From Mastigamoeba balamuthi (taxonomy: Eukaryota; Evosea; Mastigamoebida; Mastigamoebidae), in assembly GCA_902651635.1 (NCBI GenBank), contig CACRSC010000084.1, positions 1,201,628 through 1,265,627 on the forward strand: DNA of 64,000 nt. The letters are read 5' to 3'. The notes below the pieces were generated by a model, which saw nothing but the letters and a program-made list of their open reading frames with translations, was not told the DNA's origin and ran no database searches. Position 1 is the stretch's first letter; every line of letters starts with the position of its first letter. Made by a program: the position numbers and the translations under genes. Of the stretch, positions 1 through 10,673 are shown piece after piece.

Positions 1-136
1 GCCCTGCACTTGCACACTCAAGGTCGTCATCATCGCCCTGCGCTCACACGCTCAATGTTGCTGTCATCGCCCTGCACCCACATGCTGGTTGTCACTGCCA
101 TCGCACCGTGCCCACGTTCACTACATCACTGTTCAA
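1..136. repeat. 34-bp minisatellite, about four units
   Basis: Units begin at 1, 35, 69 and 103, each about 34 bp and each opening with a GCCCTGC- or GCACCGTGC-like block. The copies are degenerate, and the fourth drifts furthest. The array runs into the window edge, so its full length is unknown. Confidence 0.7.
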
Positions 137-162
137 TTGTCACTGTATAGTGGCCTACACCA

Positions 163-1302
163 TTGCAGGCATTAGCTGCAGCTGAACCACCATCACCTGT
201 GCCACCATACGTGCATCTACATGCTCAGGTCCATCGACTGTCATCTGCACTGCAATCTCAGCCCTCTGTTCCATCTGGACTCTCACCCTCACGTGCACCA
301 GCAGGTATGATCATAGATTATACATATTCTGACCTGAACACAGCAAAAAGGCAAGGAATAGCAATTGATAGTGAGCCACCTGCGAAACGCAGAAATGCCT
401 GCATATTGCTTACCAATGGTAGCTTTGTTAAGGAATCACGGGGTATTGAAATGTTTGTGGGTGTGTGCTCTTGGTGCAAGTATGAGGTACCAATGCCAAA
501 TGGAACTACATCAGGACTTCAGTACACTGGCAAAATAGCTGCTCATGTAGCACAATATCAAACCCAGAGGCAATAAAGGATATGAGGCAACACAAGCTTG
601 TTGATGTTCTTCCTTCTTCAATAGGGGGAACAATTCACAAAGTGAGATGATTGCTTTTTACGATTCTAACATTCAATAGGAAATGCTCAAAGCATTTGTT
701 GAAGGAGCAACAGAGAGCCTACGACCTCTTAACTACATCAATGATCCTTGGATAAAGCATCTCTGTGAAACACTACACAAAGGATCGTCTAAGCTGATTC
801 CATCACGTGAAACACTGTGTTCTCATGTTCTGCAAGAGGCCCAAAGTGCCAGAGTTCAGGTGCAAAAACAAAAAAGGAGTATGCCTTCTAAATCCCATTC
901 CTTCAGATGCTGCATAAGCTGAAAGTGGAAACAGAGAAACGAAAGGGCCCCCTTCCTGCTGTGGTTGCATTTGATGGCTGGACAAGTGATGCAACTGAGA
1001 GCAATGTCTCATTTATTGTCTACTATATCAATTGTGAATGGGTGTTCACTGCAAGATTGGTCAAGACAATGCTACTGGCATCACATTCTGCTCAAAACCT
1101 GAGTATGTATTGGCATCTAGCATTCTCAGACTTCGAGGATCTTCTGAATGTAATCGCATACAACATATTTTTTCTTATGTTTTATAGATATGAGCACTTG
1201 TCTCAGATACAACTGCAGTNTTATCAGAATGTCTTGATTACTCAATTTTCACAAAAAATGACCAAGTGGGTTTTGCACACACAAAAAGACCCTGTTCTGT
1301 GA
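163..1302 (+). mobile_element. Decayed hAT-type DNA transposon (transposase fragments)
   Basis: Three short open segments (163-576, 683-922, 907-1302) in different frames together look like the N-terminal half of a hAT transposase. The first ends in a BED-finger-like stretch (CSWCKYEVP followed by a His about 20 residues on). The third carries FDGWTSDATES, the motif typical of the start of the hAT catalytic region. The C-terminal catalytic and dimerisation parts are absent, frames are interrupted, and one base (1220) is unresolved. I found no terminal inverted repeats or 8-bp target duplication. It is an inactive remnant. A domesticated gene is unlikely because the frames do not join. Confidence 0.6.
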
Positions 1303-1807
1303 CACATCCCATAAAGCAATCAAATGATCCTCTGAGAATGGACTGGAAAACTTGTTAAATTAACCAGATTTATGATTAATTAAAATCCCCAGAACGATTA
1401 GGTTCTGTCCAAGCATCATTGTGTTCAGAGCTTTCTTAACCAACTGTCTATGTATAGTTTACAGGGCTGAGGGCTCGGACGAGTCCCAAATATGATATTA
1501 TCCATTATTTTCAGATACTCGAGATATTATCAGTTCTGTTAAGATATTCGAGATATTCAATCAAACAATCAATACAAATCTACTTGGTGGCGGGGTTTTT
1601 GTATTGGTTGGTTGTTTGAATCTTTTGGTTGCTTAGCACCTCTGGAGAGTGCCTCACAGGGAAAAATCTGAGGTAATATCTGCCGAGGAGTGCAGGAACC
1701 ACCACCCGTTCCAGTGCTGACAACACTTTTTCAGCAGCCCCACTGGGGGGTGCTTCCTCCGCGTACAGCGTTGTCAATCATAAGGGGCCAGCTGTCAACT
1801 TGGAGAT
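1303..1807. other. A+T-rich spacer after the transposon relic
   Basis: There is no coding segment I can support. The stretch has noticeably lower G+C than the gene-bearing DNA, several GATATT/GATACTC words around 1490-1560, and the hairpin listed separately. It may be the rest of the hAT element or its insertion scar. Confidence 0.4.
1555..1621. repeat. 24-bp inverted repeat (hairpin)
   Basis: Arms 1555-1578 and 1598-1621 are reverse complements with about three mismatches and a 19-nt G-rich loop. It could be a transposon end, an RNA hairpin or an old terminator structure. Nothing in the flanks decides. Confidence 0.6.
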
Positions 1808-2265
1808 TTGTCTCTGCTCGAGAGCTCGCGAGTGTGCTCTTCTGTGCGCACAAGGCAGTGCAGGACGTTCTTGTACAGGCGCTGTGCGTGACGTGCCAGA
1901 GTGGGCCTGGCGATGCTGTTGGCGTCCTCGGGGCTGCTCCCTACCTCTTGAGCCACAAGAACGGTGTCGCCGGGGACAAGCAGACACTCTTACCTGCGCC
2001 AGCGCCTGCCAGTTGGGCAGCATGGGTATCGTCGATGCACTCGCGAGGCCTCCATACAACGTGTGCCGCCAGGACCTGCTGGACGGAGAGGGTCAGGGCT
2101 CTTCAGTCTGCATGCAAGTCGGCTGACACTGCTGTGCTCTCGCGTCTGTCGCACCCGCCGTTCTGTCTGGGGCAGTCAGAAGCAATCACTGAGTGAGCAC
2201 TCATGTATGCCAGCGACAGCATCGCGATGCTCGATACGCTTGTCTCTCTACTTTACAGCCCCACT
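1808..2265 (+). pseudogene. Relic of the PPY-repeat/UBR gene family
   Basis: This segment aligns closely with 4142-4575 of the first full family member, covering about three of its PPY repeats (for example the stretch encoding RPPYNVCRQDLLDGE). The reading frame is broken by an extra G near 2093 and by an early stop near 2194, and neither end of the gene is present. High similarity to its 2-kb neighbour, more than to the other two members, suggests a recent local partial duplication followed by decay. Confidence 0.75.
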
Positions 2266-2490
2266 GCCGTTGTTGGCGGACCAGCCCTGTCCGAGATCTG
2301 GCAGTATTACAACAGCCTGCCAGATAACACTGTGGCGCTGTAGAGGCCAAAAAGGAGATAATCTCTGTTGCCTGGGCTGCCACATCAGGCAGAGCAACTG
2401 CCCAATGTCCACTCTAGTGTGGCGTGTGACACGTCGTGCCCCTCCTACAGGAGCGAGTGCATGAAGATCGTCACCCAGTGCACCACACCA

Positions 2491-2804
2491 CCAGGGCTCC
2501 TTCACGAGTGCCAGCAGCATCTCGCGGTGGCTCTCGCACACTGCCGCGATGCACTCTCCTACGCAGGACTTGACAGCATCAACAAGCGCCTCCTCGTTTG
2601 CCATCTTCGACTCGTGCCGCGCGGCCTTGTCACTGCTGTACTCGCGTCCCTCCAGGAGGCCGAGTCCAGCAGCGACAAGGCCGCACGCCACGAGTCGAAG
2701 ATGGCCAACGAGGAGGCGCTCGTCGATGCTGTCGAGCCCCTCGTCGGCGAGTTCGTCGCAGCAGCCACCGCGAGATGCTGCAGGCGCTCGCAAAGGAGCC
2801 CTGG
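2491..2804. repeat. Long near-palindrome, arms about 150 bp
   Basis: Left arm 2491-2650 and right arm 2655-2804 are reverse complements of each other, with scattered mismatches and about 10 nt of length difference. The axis lies near 2652 with almost no spacer. As a result both strands can be read to give the same peptide (ARHESKMANEEALVDAV). As DNA it could extrude a cruciform, and as RNA it would form a long hairpin. It is most likely an inverted duplication of a fragment whose parent gene I cannot identify. Confidence 0.8.
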
Positions 2805-3667
2805 GAGGAGACTCATCCGCCTTAGCACCCACCTTGGCGGGCAGCGGCGAAGGGCTGTTCTACGGCGGCCTCATCTTCATCTGCTCAGGGACATCAGTGA
2901 GCGCAGTGGGGCTCGGAAAAAGAGAATGAAGTCTAAGCGAAAAATCTGAACTAAATCAATTGTGTGCTCGAAAAGGGGGGAAAAGAGATGCCGATCCCCC
3001 CGCGAGTGCACTCCAGCGCCCGCTCCGGCGAGTGGAACTCTGCAGGCAACACGTACTGGGCTGTGGGCCGCAGACGGGAACAAAGGTCGGTCGGCCAGAG
3101 CTGGGAGAGCAGCCCGACAAAGCGACAAAGCAAAGCGGCAAAGAGCGTCGCGGTGTCAGAGGTGCATGTGGGACAAAGAAAGGCGGGTCGCGTTGGTGCC
3201 GGGGGCGCCGCTCAGGAGGTGGAGGGAGAGCAGCACTCCGCTTGCAGAGAGAGAGAGACAGAGAGAGAGGACTGCTCGCCCCCCATACACCCATACACGC
3301 ACACACACAACACAGAATCAATAGCATGAAATGGCCGAAAGATTCTACAAGGAGAATCTGGCAGAAAAACCGGTGGCCTGGGGATATCATGTCTGCCAAG
3401 AGGAGCTCCCTGTCGAAGAACGATGCAGTCAGATTCGCATACTCGCTAATAAAAGGCCCTGTGGTGTGAGAGATGCAGTCCAGAAAGGAACAAGTCAGAG
3501 ACCCATTCCACTTCCAGCATAGCATGTCCCGAAGCACACGAGCCACCGAACTCTGCACACCCAGAGCATCCCATCTCCGATTCGCCACTCCTGCAATGGG
3601 GACCGCCCACGCCAGTGACCACAGCAGTCGGGAAGATATCTCGCAGATTTTCACCTTAACGTCCTCG
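2805..3667. other. Spacer with GA and CA microsatellites
   Basis: There is no supportable gene. A purine-rich GA tract lies at about 3243-3270 and a CA tract at about 3295-3312. The last 40 bases, with AGATATCTCGC at 3634-3644, sit directly before the start codon of the next gene and probably belong to its promoter or leader. Confidence 0.45.
3634..3646 (+). promoter_or_regulatory. AGATATCTC-type upstream motif, PPY/UBR gene 1
   Basis: AGATATCTCGCAG lies about 22 bases before the start codon at 3668. Similar words occur upstream of several unrelated genes in the window. A core-promoter role is inferred only from that recurrence. Confidence 0.3.
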
Positions 3668-6549
3668 ATGAAGCGGGAGCGCGACAACGAGCCTCAGCTG
3701 CCTTGCGCTGCTCTCGTGTCTGCGGCGTGGGTGCTGCGCCAGTGCGTTGTGCCCCGCATGGTGGACGCAGGGGACCTGTGCTCGCTGGCGCAGTCGTTTG
3801 CCGCAGCTCTCTGCTCTCCCTGCTTCCTGCGCATCGCCCAGCTCTGCTCCACGCCCAGCGTCCCCCCCACAGAGGCCCTGCTGCTCCACCTCGCCACCCA
3901 GACCACGTCGCGGCCCCTGGAGGAGCTGGCGAGGCGGTGCCCGGGGCTGGGAAGGGCGCTGTGCGGGCCCTCGTGTGTGCTGTCGCGCGTGTTCTGTGCT
4001 GTCGCGGCTGATCCGCACGTTCCCTTTGGCAACCTCCGTCTTCTCGCCTTGCTCCCCGGCCTGCCCCCAGAGCTCCTCCAGAGAGCGTCCGGAGAGGCGC
4101 TGGTGGGTGCGTGCAGGGTCGGAGGCGCCAGGGCTGCCCACTTTGCTCGAGAGCTCGCGAGGCCGCCCTTCGGTGTGCACAAGGCAGCGTGGGACGTTCT
4201 GGTACAGGCGCTGCGCATGGCGTGCCAGAGTGGGTCTGGCGATGCTGTTGGCGTCCTCGGGGCTGCTCCCTATCTCTTGAGCCACGAGTACGCTGTCGCC
4301 GGAGACAAGGAGACACTGTGTGCCTTCGCCTGGGCCTGCAAGTCGGGCAGCGCGGACGTAGTCGATGCGCTCGCGAGGCCTCCGTACAACGTGTGCCGCC
4401 AGGACCTGCTGGACGGAGAGGTCAGGGCTCTTCAGTGTGCATGCGAGTCGGCTGACGCTGCTGTCCTCTCGCGTCTGTCGCGCCCTCCGTTCTGTCTGGG
4501 GCAGTCGGAGGCGATCAACGAGCGAGCACTCGCGTACGCCAGCGACAGCGTCGGGTTGCTCGACGTGCTCGCCTCTCCACCATACAGCCTCACCGGCGAC
4601 CACTTCCGCATAATCCTCAGCATCGCAATCAAGCTGGCGTGTCAGTGCAGCAGCGCTGGGCCGCTCCGCCGGCTGGCGCAGCCCCCGTACAGCCTGGGCT
4701 ACTGGCGCAGCCCCCGTACAGCCTGGGCTACTGTGATGCCGCAGCCAACTCGTGCTACTCGCTGGTGGCGGCCTGCGATGCTGGTAGCCTCGAGGTCGTA
4801 GAGGCCCTGGCGGAGTCACCGTTCTCTCTGACGCACAACGATGCCCTTCAGGGGGACTGCGCCGCTCTCGTGAGGGCCTGCAGAAACGGGCACTGGGCTG
4901 TCGTCAGGCGGCTGGGGATGCCTCCCTACAACCTCAGCAATGCTCCACGCCCGATTATCCACGAAGCCTTCTTCTGGGCATGCGCTGAGGGCCACACACG
5001 CGTGATTGAGGAGCTGGCCCAGCCACCGTACTCGCTGGGTCAGGCCGAGGCCGACAGGGCCACTGTGCTGTTGCGGGCGTGCTCCGAAGGTAAGGCCGCT
5101 GTTGTGCGTCTTTTGTCTCAGAAGCCCTTCTACCTGGGCCACTGGGATGCATCCCGCAATTTCAACCTCTGCCTTTTCTGTGCGTGCCTGAGCGGGGACG
5201 TGGACACGGTGCGCTCCCTTGGTGAGCAGCCGTATTGCGTGCTGTTTGATGTCCGGAAGCCGAACACAATTGCAGCTGCACTGGCGCAGCTGAGCCCCCT
5301 GATGCTGTCCGACAGAAACCTGCGTAATACCGTGGACACGGCTGTCGGCACCGCGGACCGGCAGTTTCTTGAGACCGAGAAGTATGTTGGCGGCTTCATT
5401 TGCTCTGGAGGTCTGGTCTCCTGCGCCACGTGCCTGCTGTCCGAAGTCACAAACCGCACTCTGCGCCAGAACCAAGTCTCGGGCCGCGCAACGTCCGCAC
5501 TGAACATCATCAGCAAGGCCTCCGAGAGGTGGGGTTGCCCAGACCTGCCGGACCTGCTCCCCGGGGTCCTCGTCGCGTGCTCGCAGATCCACACGAGGAC
5601 ACAGATCTGGCAGGCCACGCTCCTGGCTGTGCTGAGGAGAGTCACAGCTGTGTCCCCCGGCATGACGCTGCTGGTATGGCGAGCTGTTCTGGACTGCTGC
5701 ACTCAGAAGCCCTTGCACGCGGCAGAGGCGCGCACAGCCGACTGGAACGCACGCCAAAAGACCAAGTCGATGGTCCTCAGCTTGCTGCAGACATCCCACG
5801 TGGACTCGCTCCGCTGCTCGTTCCAGGCACAGCTGGTAGCCACTGTGGTGTTCTGGATGTCGCAGTCCGAAGAGTTGGCCCCCGTCCTCCGCACCGACGC
5901 TGTTTTCACGGTCGCTTCTGAGGCGTACGGACAGCTGGACGCTGCCCAGCTGGAACGCGTTCCCCCCGACGTGCTCCGGTCGATCAACAGCCTCCTGACG
6001 ATCACCAACACCTCGGCACAGCAGCTGCCAGAGAGCTGCGTGTCCCAACTGATGACCTGCGCGGCCTCGGGAGAGGGACGAGGGCGCATGGTGGCCCTCC
6101 ACGCCCTGTGCGTGGCGTCAGCGAGGGCGGGCCGGCCTGACATCTGCGACAAGCACGCCTCGCGGCTCTACGAGCGCCTGCGGGACTGGGACTTCTCCCA
6201 ACAGGTGCGCAACACTGCCAGCGCACGCGCTGGGGATGTCCATCTACAGAGGGAGGCAAGGGTCCTGATAGCCATGTTCGAGAGGAGAGAGCATCTGTGC
6301 GTGGCACAGGCGAGGAGCAAAGGCAGATGCACCGCAGCGGAACTCAGGGCCGTGCCCGGAGCCGTCAAAAGCGGCAACGCGAGCGGGTTGTTGGACCACC
6401 TTCTCCAATGGAGTGCGAGCTGCAGGACCTGCTTTGGGGACGACGAGGTCAAGTGCGTGTGCGAGATGTGCGCGTCCACGTGCCATGCAGAGCACCTCGT
6501 GGTCGACTGGAGATTCCTACCCAGCCGCTGCGACTGCCGCTGCCATTAG
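3668..6549 (+). CDS. PPY-repeat / UBR-finger protein, copy 1 (frame broken by a 29-bp duplication)
   Basis: The start at 3668 is chosen because MKRERDNEP leads straight into the family's shared N-terminus (AAWVLRQ-VVPRMVDAGDLCSLA). The order is: F-box-like N-terminal segment, about eleven ankyrin-like repeats of 35-45 residues marked by PPY or PPF, a helical region with VLRSINSLLTITNTS, and a C-terminal UBR-type zinc finger (CRTCF, CEMCASTCHAEH, CDCRC). A 29-bp tandem duplication at 4675-4732 shifts the frame. Counting one copy only, the gene would encode about 950 residues, like its paralogues. UBR boxes in other proteins bind degron N-termini or serve ubiquitin ligases, so a role in protein turnover is inferred. 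The break may be real (pseudogene or allele) or an assembly error. An AATAAA lies about 130 bases past the stop. Confidence 0.75.
4675..4732. repeat. Perfect 29-bp tandem duplication
   Basis: 4675-4703 and 4704-4732 are identical and lie in one PPY repeat. The unit is not a multiple of three, so it alone separates the upstream frame from the downstream frame of the gene. Perfect identity implies a very recent event or an assembly artefact. Confidence 0.9.
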
Positions 6550-7021
6550 CACCGGGTTTTCTCTGCCTCAAGGCATGAGGGCGTTGCGTGAGTAGCGTGT
6601 TTTGGGCTGAACACGCCTGGGTGGGTTGCTGTGGAGGGCTATCCGCGCTTCAGACACCCGAGGCTAAGTCCGGTGCGGGTAATAAAGTGATAATGAGTTA
6701 AGGAGGGGGGAATAGGTGACGATCCAGTAACGTGTGCATTGACGAATGTTCTTCAGGCGGAACTAACAGAAAATCAAGAAGGTGACATCGACTTGGTCTG
6801 TGTGCCAATACTACGGGGTGTTTCTTTCATTGACCCAAAACAGTTGTTATTTGCTTGTGTTCGGTGCTGTGGCAACCCCTTCAGGTGGTCCAACTAAAGA
6901 TGCCCGAAGAGGGAACACAGAGAAGAGATTCCACCAAGATGTTTGGCTGGGTGCAATCGAGCCCTTCTCACTGGCAAAACCCGTTGCCCTGCAGCCAACA
7001 GAGCACCGAGAATCCCTGCTC
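6550..7021. other. Convergent 3' spacer between PPY/UBR copies 1 and 2
   Basis: This is the 3' flank of two genes pointing at each other. Apart from an AATAAA at 6681-6686 I see nothing firm. The minus strand from 7101 down to 6847 stays open and has a few Cys and His residues, so a missed final exon of copy 2 cannot be excluded. Confidence 0.4.
6681..6686 (+). terminator. AATAAA polyadenylation signal
   Basis: A canonical hexamer about 130 bases after the stop of PPY/UBR copy 1, in an otherwise G+C-rich 3' flank. Confidence 0.45.
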
Positions 7022-9973
7022 TCACAGGTCGTCACCGCGTGCAGCGGCTGCACCGCGGGCACGGGCTCGCTGCTCCGGTGCATCCGGAAGCAGATGTCCA
7101 CCCCCGCCAGGCTGCGGGTGCGGGTGCAGGTGGCGGTGGGTGGTCAGCGGGTCACAGAGCGGCATGTCAGCTTCGCTGGTCGCGCACACGTCCAACGTCG
7201 TCCCCTTGTGCTCCTCCCCCTCGAAAGCTGAGATCAAGTGTTGTACATCTGCCAGAGTGTGCCCGTTCTGGTTCTTCATTTTGCAGATCTTCTTGGTGAA
7301 GCCCCAGTCTTGTACTTGCGCGTGCAGCATGGCACCGTCAGTTTCCGTGGCACCAGAGCCCGGCGCCCTCGATGTTGCGCTGCACAGTGCACGGAATCCC
7401 ACCATCTGTGAGCGTTCATCCTCTGCTGTATCGGCACACAGCATTGCCAGCGGAACAGTCTCCGGTGGTAGAATCCCTCCAACGCTGCTGACATACGACA
7501 GCAGAGACGACAGCAGAGCTGCAACAGAGGGGCATAGCAGCAGCCCAGGCCCACGTTTGACTCGTGCGACGACCACCTGTGAGAAAGCCCCCACGAGGCC
7601 CGAGTCGAGCATGAGTGGCACCAAAAGATCGACCTGCGACATCGCGAACACAGCATCGAGGACTGCTTGTGGATGAATGTCGAAGCACCGGCCCGCACGA
7701 AGAGCCATGGCCATGACTTCCACGGCCCTCTTGTGCAGCTGGGGGTCAGCAGCCCTGAGAATTGCTGTGTCTGCTTGGTACAGGAAGAACAGAGCTGCCG
7801 CAGAGTCGCGATCTTCATCGAAAACACCGAGGTGGTCCAGAACGGCCTCGATAGCGCCGTGTTTCCAGGCAATACACATCCTGTGGCGTGACAGAAGCGC
7901 AGTTCTTCCCAGCAACAGAAACACGTCCTCGGGTACTTGAAAATCAATTGGCCGTAGGCGCGAGAGCTCAACGAGTGTGACTGCGAGGCATTCCGGCACG
8001 TGCGCGTTGTCCCAGACCTGACTGGCAGACTTCAGCAGAGCCAAAGGCGCAGATAAGTTCCTGCACCGAGTCCCTTGTCTTGCCGCCAGGAGGCGGAGCC
8101 AAACGGCAATGGCAGCCACGCCCTGCGCTTGCACGAAGGCCCTGGAGAGCGCTTCGTTGTCGCAGTTGTGGCACCAGGAATTCCCTGAGTTGTCGTCTAG
8201 CAAAATCGCGGGTCTCGACTCCAACACCTGACCCACGTTTGCGAGGGCTGCCACCACCGAATCTGGACTCTCTGCATCGAACTCGAGGTTGTAGGGTGGC
8301 TCCGAAAGCGCGCGCACCAGATCGGGGTTCCCGCTCAGGCACGAGTAGAACAGGCACAAAGAGTGGTCACGAGACGCGTCCGTGTAGTCAAGGCAGAATG
8401 GCGGCTGTGCCAGAGCCCGTACAACGTCTAAACGCCCCCTATCGCACGCATACATCATTGCGCGCGCCTGTCTCGCCTCGGTCTTGCCGATGCAGTAGGG
8501 CGGCCTGGTCAGCTCCTCCAGCATTTCGAAGTGCCCTGTGATACACGCACTCTGGACTGCGGATTTCTCGCCTCTTGTCCTTGTGTCCGTGTTGTCGCAA
8601 CTGTAGGGAGCCTGTGCCAGCCTCCTGACAATGTCCTGCCTCCCCTTGTAGCACGCGGCCGAGAGCAGCGTTCCGAGCGGGATGTCCTCCCGGGTGAGCG
8701 AGTAGGGCGGCTCCGCAAGAGCGTCGAGGACTGCTATGCACAACGGACAGCACCAGGATTTGGATGAACCCGCCATCTCCTTGACCATGTTGCACGCATC
8801 ATCGTGGCCAAAACTGTACGGGGGCTGGGAGAGCCTACGAAGGGGGCCTGCGTCCCTGCACCTGCACGCAGATGACAGCGCGTCCTCGCCTCTGATGTCC
8901 TTGCCGGTGATGTTGTAAGCAGAGGCCAGCACGTCGAGCATAGCGACGCTGCGGCACCCGCGCTTGATCAACCCCCAGTGCAACACCTGGCTCCGCCCCA
9001 TGCTGAACGGCGGGAGCGACAGGCGCAGGACAATGTCGGCATGCCCCCACGCGCACGCGAGCTGGAGAGCCTCACAGTCCTCCTTCACCAGGTCCTTTTG
9101 GCAGATGCTGTAGGGCGGCCTCCCGAGAGCGTCCACGACGTCCACGCAGCCCGACTGGCAGGCGCAGTAAAAGGCCGTCGCCCACCGCTGCTCGGACCGG
9201 AAGGCTGCCTGCTCGTGGCCCAGGCCGTAGGGCGCAGAGCCGAGGACGCCCACGGCCTCGGCCGACCCGCTGAGACACGCCATCCGCAGGGCGTCGACCA
9301 GCGACATCCGCAGTACCTTGTGGGCACGGAAGGGCTTGTACTCGAGCTCCCGGGCAAAGTGCGCTGCCCTGGCGCCCCCGGCCCTGCAGGCCCCCACCAG
9401 CGCCCCCTGGCCCGCGGCCTTGGCAACGTCTCCCGGGATGCCTGGGAGGGAGGCGAGGAAGCGGAAGTTGTCGAACGCGGCCTGCGGGGCAGCAGAGGCG
9501 GCAGCGAACACGCGGGACAGCACGAAGCGGAGCCACTCCCTGCGGTAGAGCTCGCGTGTGGGGCAGCAGAGGGCACTGCACAGCCCCGGGCACCTCCGCA
9601 CGAGCTCCCTCAGGGGCCCTGCAGTCGGCAGCGAGCACAGGTGCAGCACGAGGGCCTCGAGGGGCGACCGAGCGGTCGTCACTCTGCCCCACAGGCCCGA
9701 CGAGAGGACGACGTCCTCTAAGTTCAGCTCCACGCTCCAGAAGAACACGTGGTCCGGGTGGCTGACGGGCAGGACGTAGGGCTGCCACGGCAGGAGCAGG
9801 GAGGCGCGGCGGAAGCAGGGAGCCGCGAGGGCGGCAGCGAACGAGAGCGCCAGGGAGCAGAGGTCCCCTGCGTCGCAGATGAGGGGCACAACGCTCTGCC
9901 GCAGCACCCACGCAGCGGAGAGCGCTTGCTCGAGCTCCGCAGGCAGCACGGCAGCATCCTGTGCAGTGCTCAT
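7022..9973 (-). CDS. PPY-repeat protein, copy 2 (UBR finger not visible)
   Basis: Starting at 9973 (MSTAQDAAVLPAE) it gives about 983 residues in one exon. An in-frame extension upstream to 10213 lacks family similarity and is left out. The N-terminus LSAAWVLRQSVVP-DAGDLCSLALSFAAAL matches the paralogues. About eleven PPY-type repeats follow (RPPYSICQKD, QPPYSFGHDD, EPPYSLTRED, RPPYCIGKTE and others), then the shared helical half. The C-terminus departs after FEGEEHKG into a His/Pro-rich tail with none of the Cys/His spacing of the UBR finger seen in copies 1 and 3. Either the finger is lost, or a frame change or unrecognised last exon hides it. It is convergent with copy 1. The longer inter-repeat region near 9700 contains an insertion relative to its paralogues. 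Confidence 0.8.
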   Translation of the reverse strand: MSTAQDAAVLPAELEQALSAAWVLRQSVVPLICDAGDLCSLALSFAAALAAPCFRRASLLLPWQPYVLPVSHPDHVFFWSVELNLEDVVLSSGLWGRVTTARSPLEALVLHLCSLPTAGPLRELVRRCPGLCSALCCPTRELYRREWLRFVLSRVFAAASAAPQAAFDNFRFLASLPGIPGDVAKAAGQGALVGACRAGGARAAHFARELEYKPFRAHKVLRMSLVDALRMACLSGSAEAVGVLGSAPYGLGHEQAAFRSEQRWATAFYCACQSGCVDVVDALGRPPYSICQKDLVKEDCEALQLACAWGHADIVLRLSLPPFSMGRSQVLHWGLIKRGCRSVAMLDVLASAYNITGKDIRGEDALSSACRCRDAGPLRRLSQPPYSFGHDDACNMVKEMAGSSKSWCCPLCIAVLDALAEPPYSLTREDIPLGTLLSAACYKGRQDIVRRLAQAPYSCDNTDTRTRGEKSAVQSACITGHFEMLEELTRPPYCIGKTEARQARAMMYACDRGRLDVVRALAQPPFCLDYTDASRDHSLCLFYSCLSGNPDLVRALSEPPYNLEFDAESPDSVVAALANVGQVLESRPAILLDDNSGNSWCHNCDNEALSRAFVQAQGVAAIAVWLRLLAARQGTRCRNLSAPLALLKSASQVWDNAHVPECLAVTLVELSRLRPIDFQVPEDVFLLLGRTALLSRHRMCIAWKHGAIEAVLDHLGVFDEDRDSAAALFFLYQADTAILRAADPQLHKRAVEVMAMALRAGRCFDIHPQAVLDAVFAMSQVDLLVPLMLDSGLVGAFSQVVVARVKRGPGLLLCPSVAALLSSLLSYVSSVGGILPPETVPLAMLCADTAEDERSQMVGFRALCSATSRAPGSGATETDGAMLHAQVQDWGFTKKICKMKNQNGHTLADVQHLISAFEGEEHKGTTLDVCATSEADMPLCDPLTTHRHLHPHPQPGGGGHLLPDAPEQRARARGAAAARGDDL

Positions 9974-10071
9974 CCCCGCGTGCTGTTGACAGGACCGTTG
10001 TGGCTTGTGAAGGAGTACCGCGAAATCGAACCGAGCGAGGAATACCGGCCGATTTACAGTATGGAAACAAT

Positions 10072-10088
10072 CACGAAGATATCTCTCT
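10072..10088 (-). promoter_or_regulatory. AGATATCTC-type upstream motif, PPY copy 2
   Basis: CGAAGATATCTCTC lies about 100 bases upstream of the minus-strand start at 9973. It is very close in sequence to the motif before copy 1 and before the arrestin and kinase genes. Confidence 0.3.
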
Positions 10089-10673
10089 GTTCTGAGAGCC
10101 TGAATACTGTGCACATCACTACACTCGTGAAAAACAACATCCATCAACATGGTCAACCTCAAAATAGTGTCATCCACACTGCAGTGCTGCCTGCGCGAGC
10201 TGCACAAGTACATTGCCTGCGCATGCTGGGGATACCCTGTACAACTTCATGAATGTGCCCTGGAGGTCCGAACATCCTATAAGAAACTGTATTACCTGCA
10301 CGGATTGCTGCTGTACTTCAAGCATTGGAGTGCTTGCTGCCTCCCCCCCCCCGTCAGCCTGAAAAACGTGGGAAAAGCAGTTTGGACAGTCTGCCGTTGG
10401 CCTTTTCTCAGGTTATAGTTCAGCACGGATAAGTCTTGTCCTTTTCAAACTGTTATCAGATCAGATTCGGATATCGCTGCACAATAGTACCATATCTCCC
10501 ACACAGAGCGAAGTGAACCCATCAGCTAAGTGTAAATGTTGCAGGAGACAGTGTAATTCGTCGTGTATGCAATTCTGTGATCAAGCCATGATAAGAGATT
10601 CATCAGTGAAAAATAAGGACTTCGAAAATGAAATAACAGATTTCCCACCAATTTACTCAGTCTAAGAATATCG

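Noticed and set aside
2248-2832. 194-codon open frame on the minus strand through the palindrome
   Set aside because: The peptide is produced equally by the other strand because of the inverted repeat; the rest is Arg/Gln-rich noise.
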